64,000 nt of DNA. It comes from Akkermansia muciniphila. GTDB taxonomy: Bacteria > Verrucomicrobiota > Verrucomicrobiia > Verrucomicrobiales > Akkermansiaceae. Made by a program: the position numbers and the translations under genes. The stretch covers positions 17,363-81,362 of the forward strand of contig NZ_FXYA01000135.1 of NCBI RefSeq assembly GCF_900184965.1, read 5' to 3'. The notes beneath the pieces were generated by a model. It did no database searches. It was not told where the DNA came from and saw nothing but the letters and a program-made list of their open reading frames with translations. Positions 16,760-29,594 of this stretch are shown here, one piece after another (positions within the stretch are counted from its first letter, which is position 1; every line of letters begins with the position of its first letter).

Positions 16760-17827
16760 TCAGAAACGGACGGGAGTTTTGACGTATTCCATGTCGTGGC
16801 GCACCATGATGCGCACGAGCTCCTCAAACGGCGTGGAGGTGGGGTTCCAGCCAAGAAGGGTTTTGGCCTTGGTGGGGTCTCCCAGCAGTTGTTCAACTTC
16901 GGCAGGGCGGAAATATTTGGGATCCACTTCCACCAGGATATTGCCCGTCTTCCTGTCGCGGCCGCGTTCTTCCACGCCTTCCCCTTCCCATTCCAGCTCT
17001 ATTCCGGCTTCACGGAAGGCCAGCGTGCAGAATTCCCGTACCGTGTGCATTTCCCCGGTGGCGATGACGAAGTCTTCCGGCTTGTCGTGCTGGAGAATCA
17101 GCCACATGCATTCCACGTAATCCTTCGCGTACCCCCAGTCGCGCAGGGCGTTCAAGTTGCCCAGGTAAAGCTTGTCCTGCATGCCCTGGGCAATGCGGGC
17201 CGCCGCCAGCGTGATCTTGCGGGTAACGAAGTTTTCCCCGCGGCGTTCGCTTTCGTGGTTGAACAGGATGCCGTTGACGGCGAACATGCCGTAGGATTCC
17301 CGGTAATTCTTGGTGATCCAGAATCCGTATTGCTTGGCTACGCCGTAAGGGGAGCGGGGATAAAACGGCGTGGTTTCCTTCTGGGGAACTTCCTGCACCA
17401 GCCCGAAGAGCTCGGACGTGGAGGCCTGGTAAATGCGGCATTTCTTTTCCATGCCCAGAATGCGGACGGCTTCCAGCATGCGGAGGGTTCCCACGGCGTC
17501 CGTTTCCGCCGTGTATTCCGGTACGTCAAAGCTGACTTTCACATGGCTCTGGGCTGCCAGATTGTAGATTTCATCCGGCTGCACGGTCTGGATGATGCGG
17601 ATGAGGGAACTGGAATCCGTCATGTCTCCGTAATGAAGGTTGACCAGCCGGTTCTTTTTCATGTCCCGCACCCATTCGTCCAGGTAAAGGTGTTCGATGC
17701 GTCCCGTGTTGAAGGAGGAGGACCGGCGCAGGATGCCGTGTACTTCATACCCTTTATCAATCAGGAATTCTGCGAGAAAGGAGCCGTCCTGACCCGTAAT
17801 GCCGGAGATTAATGCGATTTTGCTCAT
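16760..17827 (-). CDS. gmd: GDP-mannose 4,6-dehydratase
   Basis: Gmd makes GDP-4-keto-6-deoxy-D-mannose, the first committed step to GDP-fucose. The 355-residue product starts with [20 protein letters not shown] (NADP-binding), followed by [31 protein letters not shown], the STSELFG Ser-Glu pair, SPYGVAKQY and [16 protein letters not shown]. It is tightly coupled with fcl, forming a de novo GDP-fucose module, probably for fucosylated surface glycans. Confidence 0.96.
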   Translation of the reverse strand: MSKIALISGITGQDGSFLAEFLIDKGYEVHGILRRSSSFNTGRIEHLYLDEWVRDMKKNRLVNLHYGDMTDSSSLIRIIQTVQPDEIYNLAAQSHVKVSFDVPEYTAETDAVGTLRMLEAVRILGMEKKCRIYQASTSELFGLVQEVPQKETTPFYPRSPYGVAKQYGFWITKNYRESYGMFAVNGILFNHESERRGENFVTRKITLAAARIAQGMQDKLYLGNLNALRDWGYAKDYVECMWLILQHDKPEDFVIATGEMHTVREFCTLAFREAGIELEWEGEGVEERGRDRKTGNILVEVDPKYFRPAEVEQLLGDPTKAKTLLGWNPTSTPFEELVRIMVRHDMEYVKTPVRF

Positions 17828-17917
17828 GTGGTGTGTAGGTGGTTTGCTGGCGGGAGTGATTGATGAAAGGAACCCTCTCCCAGAGCATGAAATTCATGCG
17901 CTTCGGTGCATAAATAA

Positions 17918-17949
17918 AGCATTTTTCCCTGTGAGGCGAGAAAAATGCT
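17918..17949 (-). terminator. Probable terminator of carB-carA
   Basis: A 10-bp stem (AGCATTTTTC pairing with GAAAAATGCT) with a 12-nt loop, followed by TTATTTA on the minus strand, lies about 25 bp after the carA stop. Confidence 0.6.
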
Positions 17950-17975
17950 CTGGTCTTGAAGGTGGTCCGTATGGC

Positions 17976-19094
17976 TCAGCGTACCTCCTGCCGCCTGGTG
18001 GAGGCGATCATCTGCTTGAAGTCCCGGAACAGGTACTGGGGATCCCTGGGGCCGGGAGCCGCTTCCGGGTGGTATTGCACGCTGAATACGGGAAGCGTCC
18101 TGTGGGCTATGCCCTCCACGGTATTGTCATTCAGATTGATCAGCGTTATTTCCACGTCGTCCGGAACGGTGGCCGGATCCACGGCAAAACCGTGGTTCTG
18201 GGATGTGATGCTGATTTTACCCGTTTTCAGGTCTTTGACCGGATGGTTCGCGCCCCGGTGCCCGAATTTCAGCTTGAAGGTTTTCGCTCCCAGCGCGTGG
18301 GAAATAATCTGATGGCCCAGGCAGATGCCGAACATGGGCACTTTCCCAATCAAGGCAGCCACTTCCCGGTGAATGTCCGTCAGCGTGGCGGGATCTCCCG
18401 GACCATTGGAAAGAAAAACTCCGTCCGGGTTCATGGCCAGCACTTCCTCCGCCTTCGTATGGGCGGGAACTACGGTTACGCGGAAGCCGTTTTCCCTCAA
18501 CTGGCGCAGGATGTTGTATTTAATGCCGAAGTCAAAGGCTACGATATCGTATTCCGCAGGGGGCAGAGCTTTTTCCGTAACCAGCGCATCCACTTCCTCC
18601 GGCGCCATGGGGCGGGAACCGATTTTGTCCACGATGTTGCAGCCTTCCATGGAGGGGGCGTTTCTGGCTGCTTCCACGGCTTCCTCAGGAGTCAGCTCCG
18701 TGGTGAGGCAAGCGCGCATGGCACCGGCGGAGCGCAGATGCTTGGCGATTTTGCGTGTATCCACCCCTTCAATGCCGATGACGCCCTGTTTTTCCAGCCA
18801 CGGGCCCAGGGATTCCGTGGCCCGCCAGTTGGAGTGAACCTTCGCCAGCTCCGCCACCACAAAACCGCTGACCTGCGCTTTGTCTGATTCCCCGTCTTCC
18901 GGGTTGACGCCGTAATTGCCGATCAGGGGATAGGTCATGGTGACGATCTGGCCGCTGTAGGACGGATCCGTCAATACTTCCTGATAGCCGGTCATGGACG
19001 TGTTGAAGCAGGCTTCCCCCACTTCCGTGCCCGTGGCCCCGAAGTGCGAACCGATGAAGACGCTTCCGTCTTCCAGTGCGAGAATGGCTCTCAT
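17976..19094 (-). CDS. carA: Carbamoyl-phosphate synthase small (glutaminase) subunit
   Basis: CarA hydrolyses glutamine and channels ammonia to CarB to make carbamoyl phosphate for pyrimidines and arginine. The 372 residues begin MRAILALEDGSVF, and the class I amidotransferase domain carries GICLGHQ with Cys258 and QYHPEA for the His/Glu of the triad. I start at ATG 19094; the upstream open frame (to 19163) overlaps carB and is unlike the family. It lies 32 bp downstream of carB, the reverse of the usual carAB order. Confidence 0.95.
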   Translation of the reverse strand: MRAILALEDGSVFIGSHFGATGTEVGEACFNTSMTGYQEVLTDPSYSGQIVTMTYPLIGNYGVNPEDGESDKAQVSGFVVAELAKVHSNWRATESLGPWLEKQGVIGIEGVDTRKIAKHLRSAGAMRACLTTELTPEEAVEAARNAPSMEGCNIVDKIGSRPMAPEEVDALVTEKALPPAEYDIVAFDFGIKYNILRQLRENGFRVTVVPAHTKAEEVLAMNPDGVFLSNGPGDPATLTDIHREVAALIGKVPMFGICLGHQIISHALGAKTFKLKFGHRGANHPVKDLKTGKISITSQNHGFAVDPATVPDDVEITLINLNDNTVEGIAHRTLPVFSVQYHPEAAPGPRDPQYLFRDFKQMIASTRRQEVR

Positions 19095-19126
19095 GGTGAT
19101 GTAAGTATGCTGTAGGTGGTGCGGGA

Positions 19127-22330
<3,204 letters not shown>

Positions 22331-22581
22331 AATGGCGATGGAAGAATCCTGTGATCCTGGACCGCGGATTTCCGCCGGGGGAATTAAGTGCCCGCCGGGC
22401 TCCGGAGGAAAGTTTTTTTACGGTCAATGACGCGGATTTTCAGGGTGTGGGGATCAGTTGAACATGGCGGGGAAAGGAGGCCGGAACAGGGCGCGCCAAG
22501 GCTCCGGAGCCGTGCCGTCCCCTGCGGGCAGAGGCTTGACCCGCGAGGGGGGCATAACTCCGGAGCCCGTCGGTGCACCCT
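22331..22581. other. Intergenic region with three CTCCGGAG palindromes
   Basis: This 251-bp gap after glnN holds three copies of a core CTCCGGAG palindrome: 22398-22408, 22500-22511 (extended to GGCTCCGGAGCC) and 22558-22567. Pairs of these could fold into a long hairpin at the end of the glnN transcript. I see no gene or RNA family. Confidence 0.35.
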
Positions 22582-24717
22582 CTAATAGATGAACAGCATT
22601 TCCCGGTACTTGGGGAGAGGCCAGGACCGGTCGTTCACCAGGGTTTCTGCGGCATCGACGCTGGTTCTCAATCGGGACATCGCAACGAGGATGTCCTCAT
22701 GGCAGCTCGTAAGCGCCGTTTCCAGGGTATCCAGGTCGGATACGATGGAATCCAGGGCGTCGCCCAGCTTGTCCGCCAGCTTCTGCAGGGCGGCGGTGCC
22801 GCTGGTCCGCTTGGCGTCCAGCGCCCTGGAGAGCGCGGAAACGGTTTGCTCGTATTCATTGCGCAGAGCGGGGAGAATGATGGTGGCAGCCATTTCCCAG
22901 GACAGGCGGCCTTCAATGCGGATGCGCCTGTGGTATTCTTCCAGGAAAATCTCAAACCTGGATTCCAGCTCCCGCCTGGAAAAGACGCCGTACTTTTCAA
23001 ACAGGGCCACATTCTTTTCATTCACCAGGGTGTGCAGGGCCGTCATCGTGTTTTTCAGGTTGGGGAGGCCGCGGCGTTCCGCTTCTTTCACCCATTCTTC
23101 CGAATAATTGTCCCCGTTGAAGATGATTCTCTTGTGTTCGGAAATCCTGCGCTTGAGCGTTTCCTGGAGCTGCGGCAGGAATGTTTCCGGAGCGAAGGAA
23201 GAAAGTTCTTCCGCCAGGGAATCGAGGGATTCCGCCACAATGGTGTTCAGGGTCATCATGGGACCCGCGCAGGATTGAGATGAGCCCGGTGCGCGGAATT
23301 CAAACTTGTTGCCGGTGAAGGCGAACGGGCTGGTGCGGTTGCGGTCCGTCGCGTCCCGGGGAAGGACGGGCAGCGTGTCCACGCCGATCTTGAGCGTATC
23401 GTTGCGCTTGCCGCAGCCGGAAGAGCCGTTGATCATATTCTCAATTACTTCATTGAGCTGGGCGCCCAGGAAAATGGAGATAATGGCCGGGGGGGCTTCG
23501 TTCGCGCCAAGGCGGTGGTCGTTCCCGGCGCTGGCCACGGAATTGCGCAGCAAGTCGCTGTGTTTGTCAACGGCCTCGATGATGGCGGTCAGGACGGTCA
23601 GGAAAATGGCGTTTTGCTGCGGATCCGAGCCGGGGTCAAGCAGGTTCTTGTTTCCGTAGGAAATGGACCAGTTGTTATGCTTGCCGGAACCGTTGACGCC
23701 AGCAAAGGGCTTTTCATGAAGCAGGCATACCAGGCCGTGCTTGCTGGCCTGCTGGCGCAGAACCTCCATCACCAGCATGTTATGGTCGATCGCCAGGTTC
23801 ACGTCCTCAAACAGAGGGGCCAGTTCAAATTGCGCGGGCGCCACTTCGTTGTGGCGGGTCTTGGCCGGGATCCCCAGTCTCCAGAGTTCCTGTTCCACGT
23901 CGCTCATGAAATTAAGGACGCGGGGCTTGATGGAGCCGAAATAATGGTCTTCCAGCTGCTGGTGCTTGGCGGGAGGTGCGCCGAAAAGGGTGCGCCCTGT
24001 CTGGACCAGATCCGGGCGGTTCAGGTAGAAGTTCTTGTCAATGAGGAAGTACTCCTGTTCCGGCCCCAGCGTGATGGTCACGTGTTCATCCGGAAGGCCG
24101 AAGCACCTCATCAGCTTCTTGACGGCGTTGCCCAATGCCTGGCGGGAGCGCAGCAGCGGAGTCTTCTTATCCAGCGCGTCTCCCGTATAGGAACAGTAGG
24201 CGGTAGGGATGCAGAGTGTGGCTCCGTTCCCGTGCCTCTTGATGAAGGCGGGGCTGGTGGGGTCCCAGGCGGTGTATCCGCGGGCCTCAAAGGTGCAGCG
24301 CAGGCCGCCGGAAGGGAAACTGGACGCGTCCGGTTCGCTCACAATCAGGTTTTTGCCGGAGAAGCTCATGATGGGTTCCATTCCCTTGGGGTCCAGGAAG
24401 GAATCGTGCTTCTCCGCCGTGGAGCCCGTCATGGGCTGGAACCAGTGCGTATAGTGAGTGGCTCCCCGTTCCAGAGCCCACTGCTTCATGGCGTGGGCCA
24501 CATCCGCGGCAATGTCCGCGTTCAGAGGAAGTCCGTCCTGGATAGTGGCCAGGAGGGTTTTTGCCGTATCTTTGGGCAGGTACTTCTTCATCACTTCCGT
24601 GCTGAAGACATCCGCTCCGTAATAATCAATGCTGACCGGGGCGCTTTCGCTTGCTCCGCCCACGGGCAGGGAAGCGATGGCGCTGATGGCTTGTGTTCGT
24701 GTCGAGTCACTCATCAT
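22582..24717 (-). CDS. glnN: Type III glutamine synthetase (first copy)
   Basis: GSIII joins ammonia to glutamate using ATP, as a large cytoplasmic oligomer. The 711-residue product has the family layout: a GSIII N-terminal region (YYGADVFSTEVMKKYL), then catalytic motifs HWFQPMTGSTAEKHDSF, GPEQEYFLID, KTRHNEVAPAQFELAP, LHEKPFAGVNGSGKHNNWS and RNRTSPFAFTGNKFEFR. A GSIII-specific C-terminal domain completes it. The leader carries a perfect sigma-54 promoter match about 25 bp before the start. It is divergent from gltB, which uses its product, and a paralogue lies at 33.6 kb. Confidence 0.95.
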   Translation of the reverse strand: MMSDSTRTQAISAIASLPVGGASESAPVSIDYYGADVFSTEVMKKYLPKDTAKTLLATIQDGLPLNADIAADVAHAMKQWALERGATHYTHWFQPMTGSTAEKHDSFLDPKGMEPIMSFSGKNLIVSEPDASSFPSGGLRCTFEARGYTAWDPTSPAFIKRHGNGATLCIPTAYCSYTGDALDKKTPLLRSRQALGNAVKKLMRCFGLPDEHVTITLGPEQEYFLIDKNFYLNRPDLVQTGRTLFGAPPAKHQQLEDHYFGSIKPRVLNFMSDVEQELWRLGIPAKTRHNEVAPAQFELAPLFEDVNLAIDHNMLVMEVLRQQASKHGLVCLLHEKPFAGVNGSGKHNNWSISYGNKNLLDPGSDPQQNAIFLTVLTAIIEAVDKHSDLLRNSVASAGNDHRLGANEAPPAIISIFLGAQLNEVIENMINGSSGCGKRNDTLKIGVDTLPVLPRDATDRNRTSPFAFTGNKFEFRAPGSSQSCAGPMMTLNTIVAESLDSLAEELSSFAPETFLPQLQETLKRRISEHKRIIFNGDNYSEEWVKEAERRGLPNLKNTMTALHTLVNEKNVALFEKYGVFSRRELESRFEIFLEEYHRRIRIEGRLSWEMAATIILPALRNEYEQTVSALSRALDAKRTSGTAALQKLADKLGDALDSIVSDLDTLETALTSCHEDILVAMSRLRTSVDAAETLVNDRSWPLPKYREMLFIY

Positions 24718-24741
24718 GGTTAACTGTTGTACCTTTTCTTC

Positions 24742-24757
24742 AGCAAGAAGCGTGCCA
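24742..24757 (-). promoter_or_regulatory. Sigma-54 (-24/-12) promoter of glnN
   Basis: The minus strand reads TGGCACGCTTCTTGCT, a full match to the sigma-54 consensus TGGCACRNNNNTTGCW with GG and GC dinucleotides at the correct spacing. The inferred transcription start is near 24731. Confidence 0.8.
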
Positions 24758-24797
24758 ACTTTTCAGGTAAATGTTCTCATGAATATATTGTTAATTT

Positions 24798-24810
24798 TAA
24801 TTTATTGATT
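24798..24810 (-). promoter_or_regulatory. Possible IHF-like bending site
   Basis: AATCAATAAATTA on the minus strand fits the IHF consensus WATCAANNNNTTR. It lies between the glnN sigma-54 promoter and the upstream dyads, where a DNA-bending protein usually sits. The region is AT-rich, so chance is possible. Confidence 0.3.
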
Positions 24811-24880
24811 ATTAGTAAAATATGAATATTGTGGCGAAGGGGCTGCAAAAAAGGAAAACAAAACTGCGCATAAGAATGAA

Positions 24881-24894
24881 TTACAAAAATGTAA
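24881..24894. promoter_or_regulatory. Enhancer-like dyad, copy 1 (TTACA-N4-TGTAA)
   Basis: The inverted repeat TTACAAAAATGTAA lies within a 17-bp sequence (24880-24896) repeated exactly at 24913-24929. It sits about 155 bp from the glnN and 200 bp from the gltB sigma-54 start sites, at the distance of activator-binding sites for these promoters. Confidence 0.6.
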
Positions 24895-24913
24895 AATCGC
24901 AACAAAGGGGTGA

Positions 24914-24927
24914 TTACAAAAATGTAA
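24914..24927. promoter_or_regulatory. Enhancer-like dyad, copy 2 (TTACA-N4-TGTAA)
   Basis: Second perfect copy of TTACAAAAATGTAA, 33 bp (about three helical turns) from the first, so both face the same side of the helix. It is about 189 bp from the glnN start site and 165 bp from the gltB start site. Confidence 0.6.
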
Positions 24928-25059
24928 AAAATTCTTCTCGGGGGGAACGATATTTTTATTCCGCTTCAAAATGTCCTGTTATGCCGGCAGCCGCGTCAGT
25001 CTTTGTAAAACGGGGGTAAAACAGTTTGAAAGCGGGAAAATAGGAAGTCTGGGCAATGT

Positions 25060-25075
25060 TGGCACGGTTTTTGCT
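25060..25075 (+). promoter_or_regulatory. Sigma-54 (-24/-12) promoter of gltB
   Basis: TGGCACGGTTTTTGCT is a full match to the sigma-54 consensus. The inferred start is near 25086, leaving a leader of about 29 nt without an SD before gltB. Confidence 0.8.
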
Positions 25076-25114
25076 ACAAATAAGTCAGCTTAACCCAAAC
25101 AAAACAGCAAACTG

Positions 25115-28100
25115 ATGAATAGCGATCAATTTGAGACAGGCATTCCTGCGCCGCAGGGATTGTATGATTTTGAACAGGAGAGGGACGCCTGCGGCGTGGG
25201 CCTGGTGGCTGACCTGAAAAATGAACCGAGCCACAAAATCATTGAAATGGGAATTACTGTTCTCAAGAGGCTCATGCACCGCGGAGCCGTGGGAAGCGAT
25301 CCGGATACCGGGGACGGCGCGGGCATTCTGCTGGCCCTTCCGGATGAATTTTTCCGCCTGGCGCTTCCCAACAAGCTTCCCGCCAGAGGCAAATACGGGG
25401 TGGCCATGATGTTCGGCGGATGCGGCCATGAAGAGGAATTGGAAGCCGCCGTTACGGAAAACGGCGGCAGCGTGATTGCGTGGAGGCAGGTTCCCGTTGA
25501 CCGGGACAGCATCGGTAAAAACGCCCAGCGCACATGTCCCCTGATTCGTCAGTTATTCATTGACGGCAGCGGTTTTGCGGATCAGGCGGAATTTGAACGC
25601 AAGCTGTTTGTGATGCGCCGGGAAATGGAACGGCGCGTGGAAGGCTGTTATGTGTGCAGCTGCTCCAGCCGCAGCATTGTGTACAAGGGGCTGTTCCTCG
25701 GCACGCAGATTGAAGGATTTTACGGAGACCTGGCCAGCGAGCATTTTAAATCCCCTCTGGCCCTTGTCCACCAGCGCTACAGCACGAATACGTTCCCAAC
25801 CTGGAGCCTGGCCCATCCCTTCAGGTATCTGGCGCACAACGGGGAAATCAACACCCTGCGCGGGAACCTGAACCACCTGAGCGTGCGTGAGCCGCATTTG
25901 TCCTCCACCCTGCTGGGGGATGACCTGCAGAAGCTGCTGCCCCTTATTCCCCCCGGCCAGAGCGATTCCGCCTGCCTGGACAACATGGTTGAGTTCCTGG
26001 CCGCCGCCGGGCGGGACCTGCGCCATGTCATGCTCATGCTCATGCCGCAGGCCTGGGGCGTCAACTACCATTTAGGGCCGGATGTGCGCGGTTTCTTTGA
26101 ATACCACTCCGCCATGATGGAACCCTGGGACGGCCCGACCGCCGTCGTTTTTTCCGATGGTATCAATGCAGGAGCCATGCTGGACCGCAACGGCCTGCGC
26201 CCTGCGCGCTATACGCTGACCACGGATGACATTTTCATTCTGGCTTCGGAAACGGGCGTGGCGGACATTCCCGCGGAAAAAGTAGCCCGCAAAGGCCGCC
26301 TCCGTCCCGGGGAAATGATTTACTGCGACCTGGTGCACCACCGGCTGGTATCCGATGCTGAAACCAAGAATGAAATGGCCCGGCGCATGCCCTACCGCCG
26401 CTGGGTGGAGAAAAACAAGATTTCCGTCCGTTCCCTGTTTGATTCCATTTCCGCCTCTGCGGAAATGCCGGACCTCGTGGGCCGCCAGCGCCAGTTCGGA
26501 TTCACCCAGGAGGATGTGGAGCTGATCATCCGCCCCATGATGCTGAAAGGCGCGGAACCTCTCGGCTCCATGGGAAATGACGCGCCGCTGGCCGTCCTCT
26601 CCGGAAAGGCTCCCCTCCTGTTCAATTATTTCAAGCAGCTCTTCGCCCAGGTGACCAACCCTCCCATCGACCCCATCCGGGAGGAGCTGGTCATGAGCCT
26701 GACCACATACATAGGCAACCATCCCAACATTCTGGAAGAAACGCCGGAGCATGCCCGTCTTATCAAGATGGCGCGTCCCGTCATTACGGATGAAGAGCTC
26801 AACCGCCTCTGCAATATTCGGGAGGCCGGCTTCCCCTCCGCCAGGCTTCCCCTCCAGTTCCCGGAAGGCGGGGACGGGAAAGCCCTGCGGGAGACGCTGG
26901 AAAGCCTGGCGGAATCCGCCGTGGGCCTGGTCAGGTCCGGCGTGCGCATTCTGGTGCTGACGGACCGCAACATAGGGAACGGCTACCTTCCCGTTCCCAG
27001 CCTTCTGGCCTGTTCCGTGGTGAACCGCGCGCTGGCTTCCGCCGGGCTGCGTTCCGACGTGGGGCTGATTCTGGAAACCGGGGAGGCGAGGGAAACAATG
27101 CATTTTGCGCTTCTGCTGGGCTTCGGAGCCACGGCGGTCAATCCGTACCTGGCTCTGGCGACGGTTACTTCCCTGGCCGCGCCGCAGGACTGCCCGCTGG
27201 ATGTGGTGAAAGCCTCCGGAAACTACATCAATGCCATAGACAAGGGATTGCTCAAAATCATGTCCAAGATGGGCATTTCCACGTTGCGCAGCTACCGCTC
27301 CTCCCAGCTGTTCGAGGCTGTGGGGCTGAACCGGGAACTGATTGACGAATTCTTTCCCGGCACCGTCAGCCGCGTAGGCGGCATAGGGCTGGATGAAATA
27401 GCCGCGGAATGCAACCAGCGCGCCGCTCAACACGCGGAACACGGAGACAAGCTGGATGCGGGAGGGCAGTACAAGTATAAAAAAGGCGGGGAGAACCATC
27501 TCTGGAATCCGCAGACACTTCAGGCTTTCCGCGCTGCCGTGCGTGACAATGACGAACGGAAATACCGGGAATTCGCGGATTACAGCAATCGGCAGGCGCA
27601 GCATCTCTGCACCCTGCGCGGCCTGTTTGAATTTGCTCCGGCGGACGCTATCCCCCTGGAAGAAGTGGAAAGCGTGGATTCCATCTTGCGCCGTTTCGTT
27701 TCCGGGGCCATGTCTTTGGGTTCCCTCAGTCCGGAAGCCCATGAAACCATCGCCATTGCGATGAACAAAATAGGAGCCAAAAGCAATTCCGGGGAAGGGG
27801 GGGAAGATGAAGCCCGCTATGAACCCAACGCCCGGGGCGAAGTTCGCTACAGCGCCATCAAGCAGGTGGCGAGCGGGCGTTTTGGCGTGACGATTAATTA
27901 TCTGCGCCACGCTTCCGAGCTCCAGATTAAGATGGCCCAGGGGGCCAAGCCCGGGGAAGGGGGGCAGCTCCCGGCGCACAAGGTGGATCCGTACATCGCC
28001 CGGCTGCGCCATTCCATGCCGAACGTCAGCCTCATTTCTCCTCCTCCGCATCATGACATTTACTCCATTGAAGACCTGGCCCAGTTAATTTACGACCTGC

Positions 28101-29554
28101 GCAACTCCAATCCGGATGCCCGTGTCTCCGTCAAGCTTGTTTCCGAGGTGGGCATCGGCGCGGTTGCCGCGGGCGTGGTGAAGGCCCATGCGGATGTGGT
28201 TGTGGTCAGCGGCCACGACGGCGGAACGGGAGCTTCTCCTCTCACCAGCGTGAAGCACGCCGGGCTGCCGTGGGAGCTGGGGCTGGCGGAAACGCAGCAG
28301 ACGCTGGTGCTCAACAAGCTCCGTTCCCGCGTTCGTCTCCAGGTGGACGGCCAGCTGCGCACCGGGAGGGACGTCGTGATGGCCGCCCTGCTGGGGGCGG
28401 AGGAATTCGGTTTTGGAACCGCCATTCTGATCTCCATCGGCTGCGCCATGCTCCGCAGGTGCCATGAAAATACGTGTCCGGTAGGCGTCGCTACGCAGGA
28501 TCCGGCCCTGAGGGCCAAATTCAGCGGCAAGCCGGAATACGTCATCAACTACCTCCGCTTTGTGGCCCAGGAAACGCGGGAAATCCTGGCTTCCCTGGGG
28601 CTTCGTTCCCTGGATGAAGCCGTAGGCAGGACGGATCTGCTTTCCGTCAACCGCGCCATAGATTTTTACAAGGCCCGGCATTTGGACTTCTCCTCCATCC
28701 TGCATGCGGCAGAGGGGGACGGACGCAGATTTGACCCTTCTTTTGAAAAGGAACCGCTGGACAACTACGACCGCCGCCATTTGCTGCCGGCATTGAAGCC
28801 CCTGCTGGAAAAGGGGGAAAAGATGGAACTCTGCCGCGACGTCCGTAATGTGGACCGGACGGTGGGGACGGAGCTTTCCGGCGAACTGGTGATGAAATTC
28901 GGGCCGCGCGGCCTGGCGGAAGATACGCTGACGGTGCACTTCACCGGATGCGCGGGGCAAAGCTTCGGGGCTTTTCTGGCTCCCGGCGTTACCTTTGAAC
29001 TTGTCGGGGAAGCGAATGACTTTGTCGGGAAGGGCCTGTCCGGCGGCAAAATCATCGTGCGCCCCCCGGACCATATTTCCTACGTACCGTCGGACAACGT
29101 CATCGCCGGAAACGTCATCGGCTATGGGGCCACTTCCGGCAGCATCTTCCTTCACGGGCAGGCCGGGGAACGGTTCGCCATCCGCAACAGCGGCGCCAAA
29201 ATGGTGGTGGAAGGCATCGGCGACCACGGCTGTGAATACATGACCGGGGGCCGTGTGGCGGTGCTCGGCAAGGTGGGCGTCAATTTCGCCGCGGGGATGA
29301 CCGGCGGCCTGGCCTACGTGTATGATGCGGACAACAACTTCGATCAGAAATGCAACCTGGGCAGCGTGGACCTGGAAACAGTCATGCCGCATTCCGCTGA
29401 TGAAGCGGAACTGCTTCAGCTCATTTACGAGCATTACATGGCTACCAGGAGCCGAAGGGCTTACGACCTGTTAAATAACTGGCCGGAGGAACGCGGCAAA
29501 TTCATCAAGGTATTCCCGGTGGAATACCGGCATGCCCTGGCTATGCATTCCTGA
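25115..29554 (+). CDS. gltB: Glutamate synthase (GOGAT) large subunit
   Basis: The enzyme converts glutamine and 2-oxoglutarate into two glutamates. The 1,479 residues begin with a short propeptide; Cys26 in RDACGVG would become the N-terminal nucleophile of the class II glutaminase. The FMN-binding synthase barrel follows (GAKSNSGEGGED, KPGEGGQLPAHKVDPYIA, SGHDGGTGASPLTS), with 3Fe-4S ligands Cys1110, Cys1116 and Cys1121. A C-terminal GXGXG beta-helix domain is also present (GYGATSGSIFLHGQAGERFA). No gltD is in the window. A sigma-54 promoter and shared upstream dyads suggest control by nitrogen status together with glnN. Confidence 0.97.
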   Translation: MNSDQFETGIPAPQGLYDFEQERDACGVGLVADLKNEPSHKIIEMGITVLKRLMHRGAVGSDPDTGDGAGILLALPDEFFRLALPNKLPARGKYGVAMMFGGCGHEEELEAAVTENGGSVIAWRQVPVDRDSIGKNAQRTCPLIRQLFIDGSGFADQAEFERKLFVMRREMERRVEGCYVCSCSSRSIVYKGLFLGTQIEGFYGDLASEHFKSPLALVHQRYSTNTFPTWSLAHPFRYLAHNGEINTLRGNLNHLSVREPHLSSTLLGDDLQKLLPLIPPGQSDSACLDNMVEFLAAAGRDLRHVMLMLMPQAWGVNYHLGPDVRGFFEYHSAMMEPWDGPTAVVFSDGINAGAMLDRNGLRPARYTLTTDDIFILASETGVADIPAEKVARKGRLRPGEMIYCDLVHHRLVSDAETKNEMARRMPYRRWVEKNKISVRSLFDSISASAEMPDLVGRQRQFGFTQEDVELIIRPMMLKGAEPLGSMGNDAPLAVLSGKAPLLFNYFKQLFAQVTNPPIDPIREELVMSLTTYIGNHPNILEETPEHARLIKMARPVITDEELNRLCNIREAGFPSARLPLQFPEGGDGKALRETLESLAESAVGLVRSGVRILVLTDRNIGNGYLPVPSLLACSVVNRALASAGLRSDVGLILETGEARETMHFALLLGFGATAVNPYLALATVTSLAAPQDCPLDVVKASGNYINAIDKGLLKIMSKMGISTLRSYRSSQLFEAVGLNRELIDEFFPGTVSRVGGIGLDEIAAECNQRAAQHAEHGDKLDAGGQYKYKKGGENHLWNPQTLQAFRAAVRDNDERKYREFADYSNRQAQHLCTLRGLFEFAPADAIPLEEVESVDSILRRFVSGAMSLGSLSPEAHETIAIAMNKIGAKSNSGEGGEDEARYEPNARGEVRYSAIKQVASGRFGVTINYLRHASELQIKMAQGAKPGEGGQLPAHKVDPYIARLRHSMPNVSLISPPPHHDIYSIEDLAQLIYDLRNSNPDARVSVKLVSEVGIGAVAAGVVKAHADVVVVSGHDGGTGASPLTSVKHAGLPWELGLAETQQTLVLNKLRSRVRLQVDGQLRTGRDVVMAALLGAEEFGFGTAILISIGCAMLRRCHENTCPVGVATQDPALRAKFSGKPEYVINYLRFVAQETREILASLGLRSLDEAVGRTDLLSVNRAIDFYKARHLDFSSILHAAEGDGRRFDPSFEKEPLDNYDRRHLLPALKPLLEKGEKMELCRDVRNVDRTVGTELSGELVMKFGPRGLAEDTLTVHFTGCAGQSFGAFLAPGVTFELVGEANDFVGKGLSGGKIIVRPPDHISYVPSDNVIAGNVIGYGATSGSIFLHGQAGERFAIRNSGAKMVVEGIGDHGCEYMTGGRVAVLGKVGVNFAAGMTGGLAYVYDADNNFDQKCNLGSVDLETVMPHSADEAELLQLIYEHYMATRSRRAYDLLNNWPEERGKFIKVFPVEYRHALAMHS

Positions 29555-29594
29555 AAGAAGCATGCAGCAGTTTTCTGTTGTTTGGGGTAAGGCT

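Noticed and set aside
22384..22585. Short overlapping frames on both strands after glnN
   Set aside because: They mirror a palindrome-rich spacer and resemble no protein.
24880..24929. Two 17-bp direct repeats considered as a CRISPR remnant
   Set aside because: Only two units with a 16-bp gap and no cas genes; each unit is a dyad placed as an activator site for sigma-54 promoters.
26072..28054. 660-codon open frame antisense to gltB
   Set aside because: gltB is unambiguous with all active-site motifs; the antisense frame has no family features.
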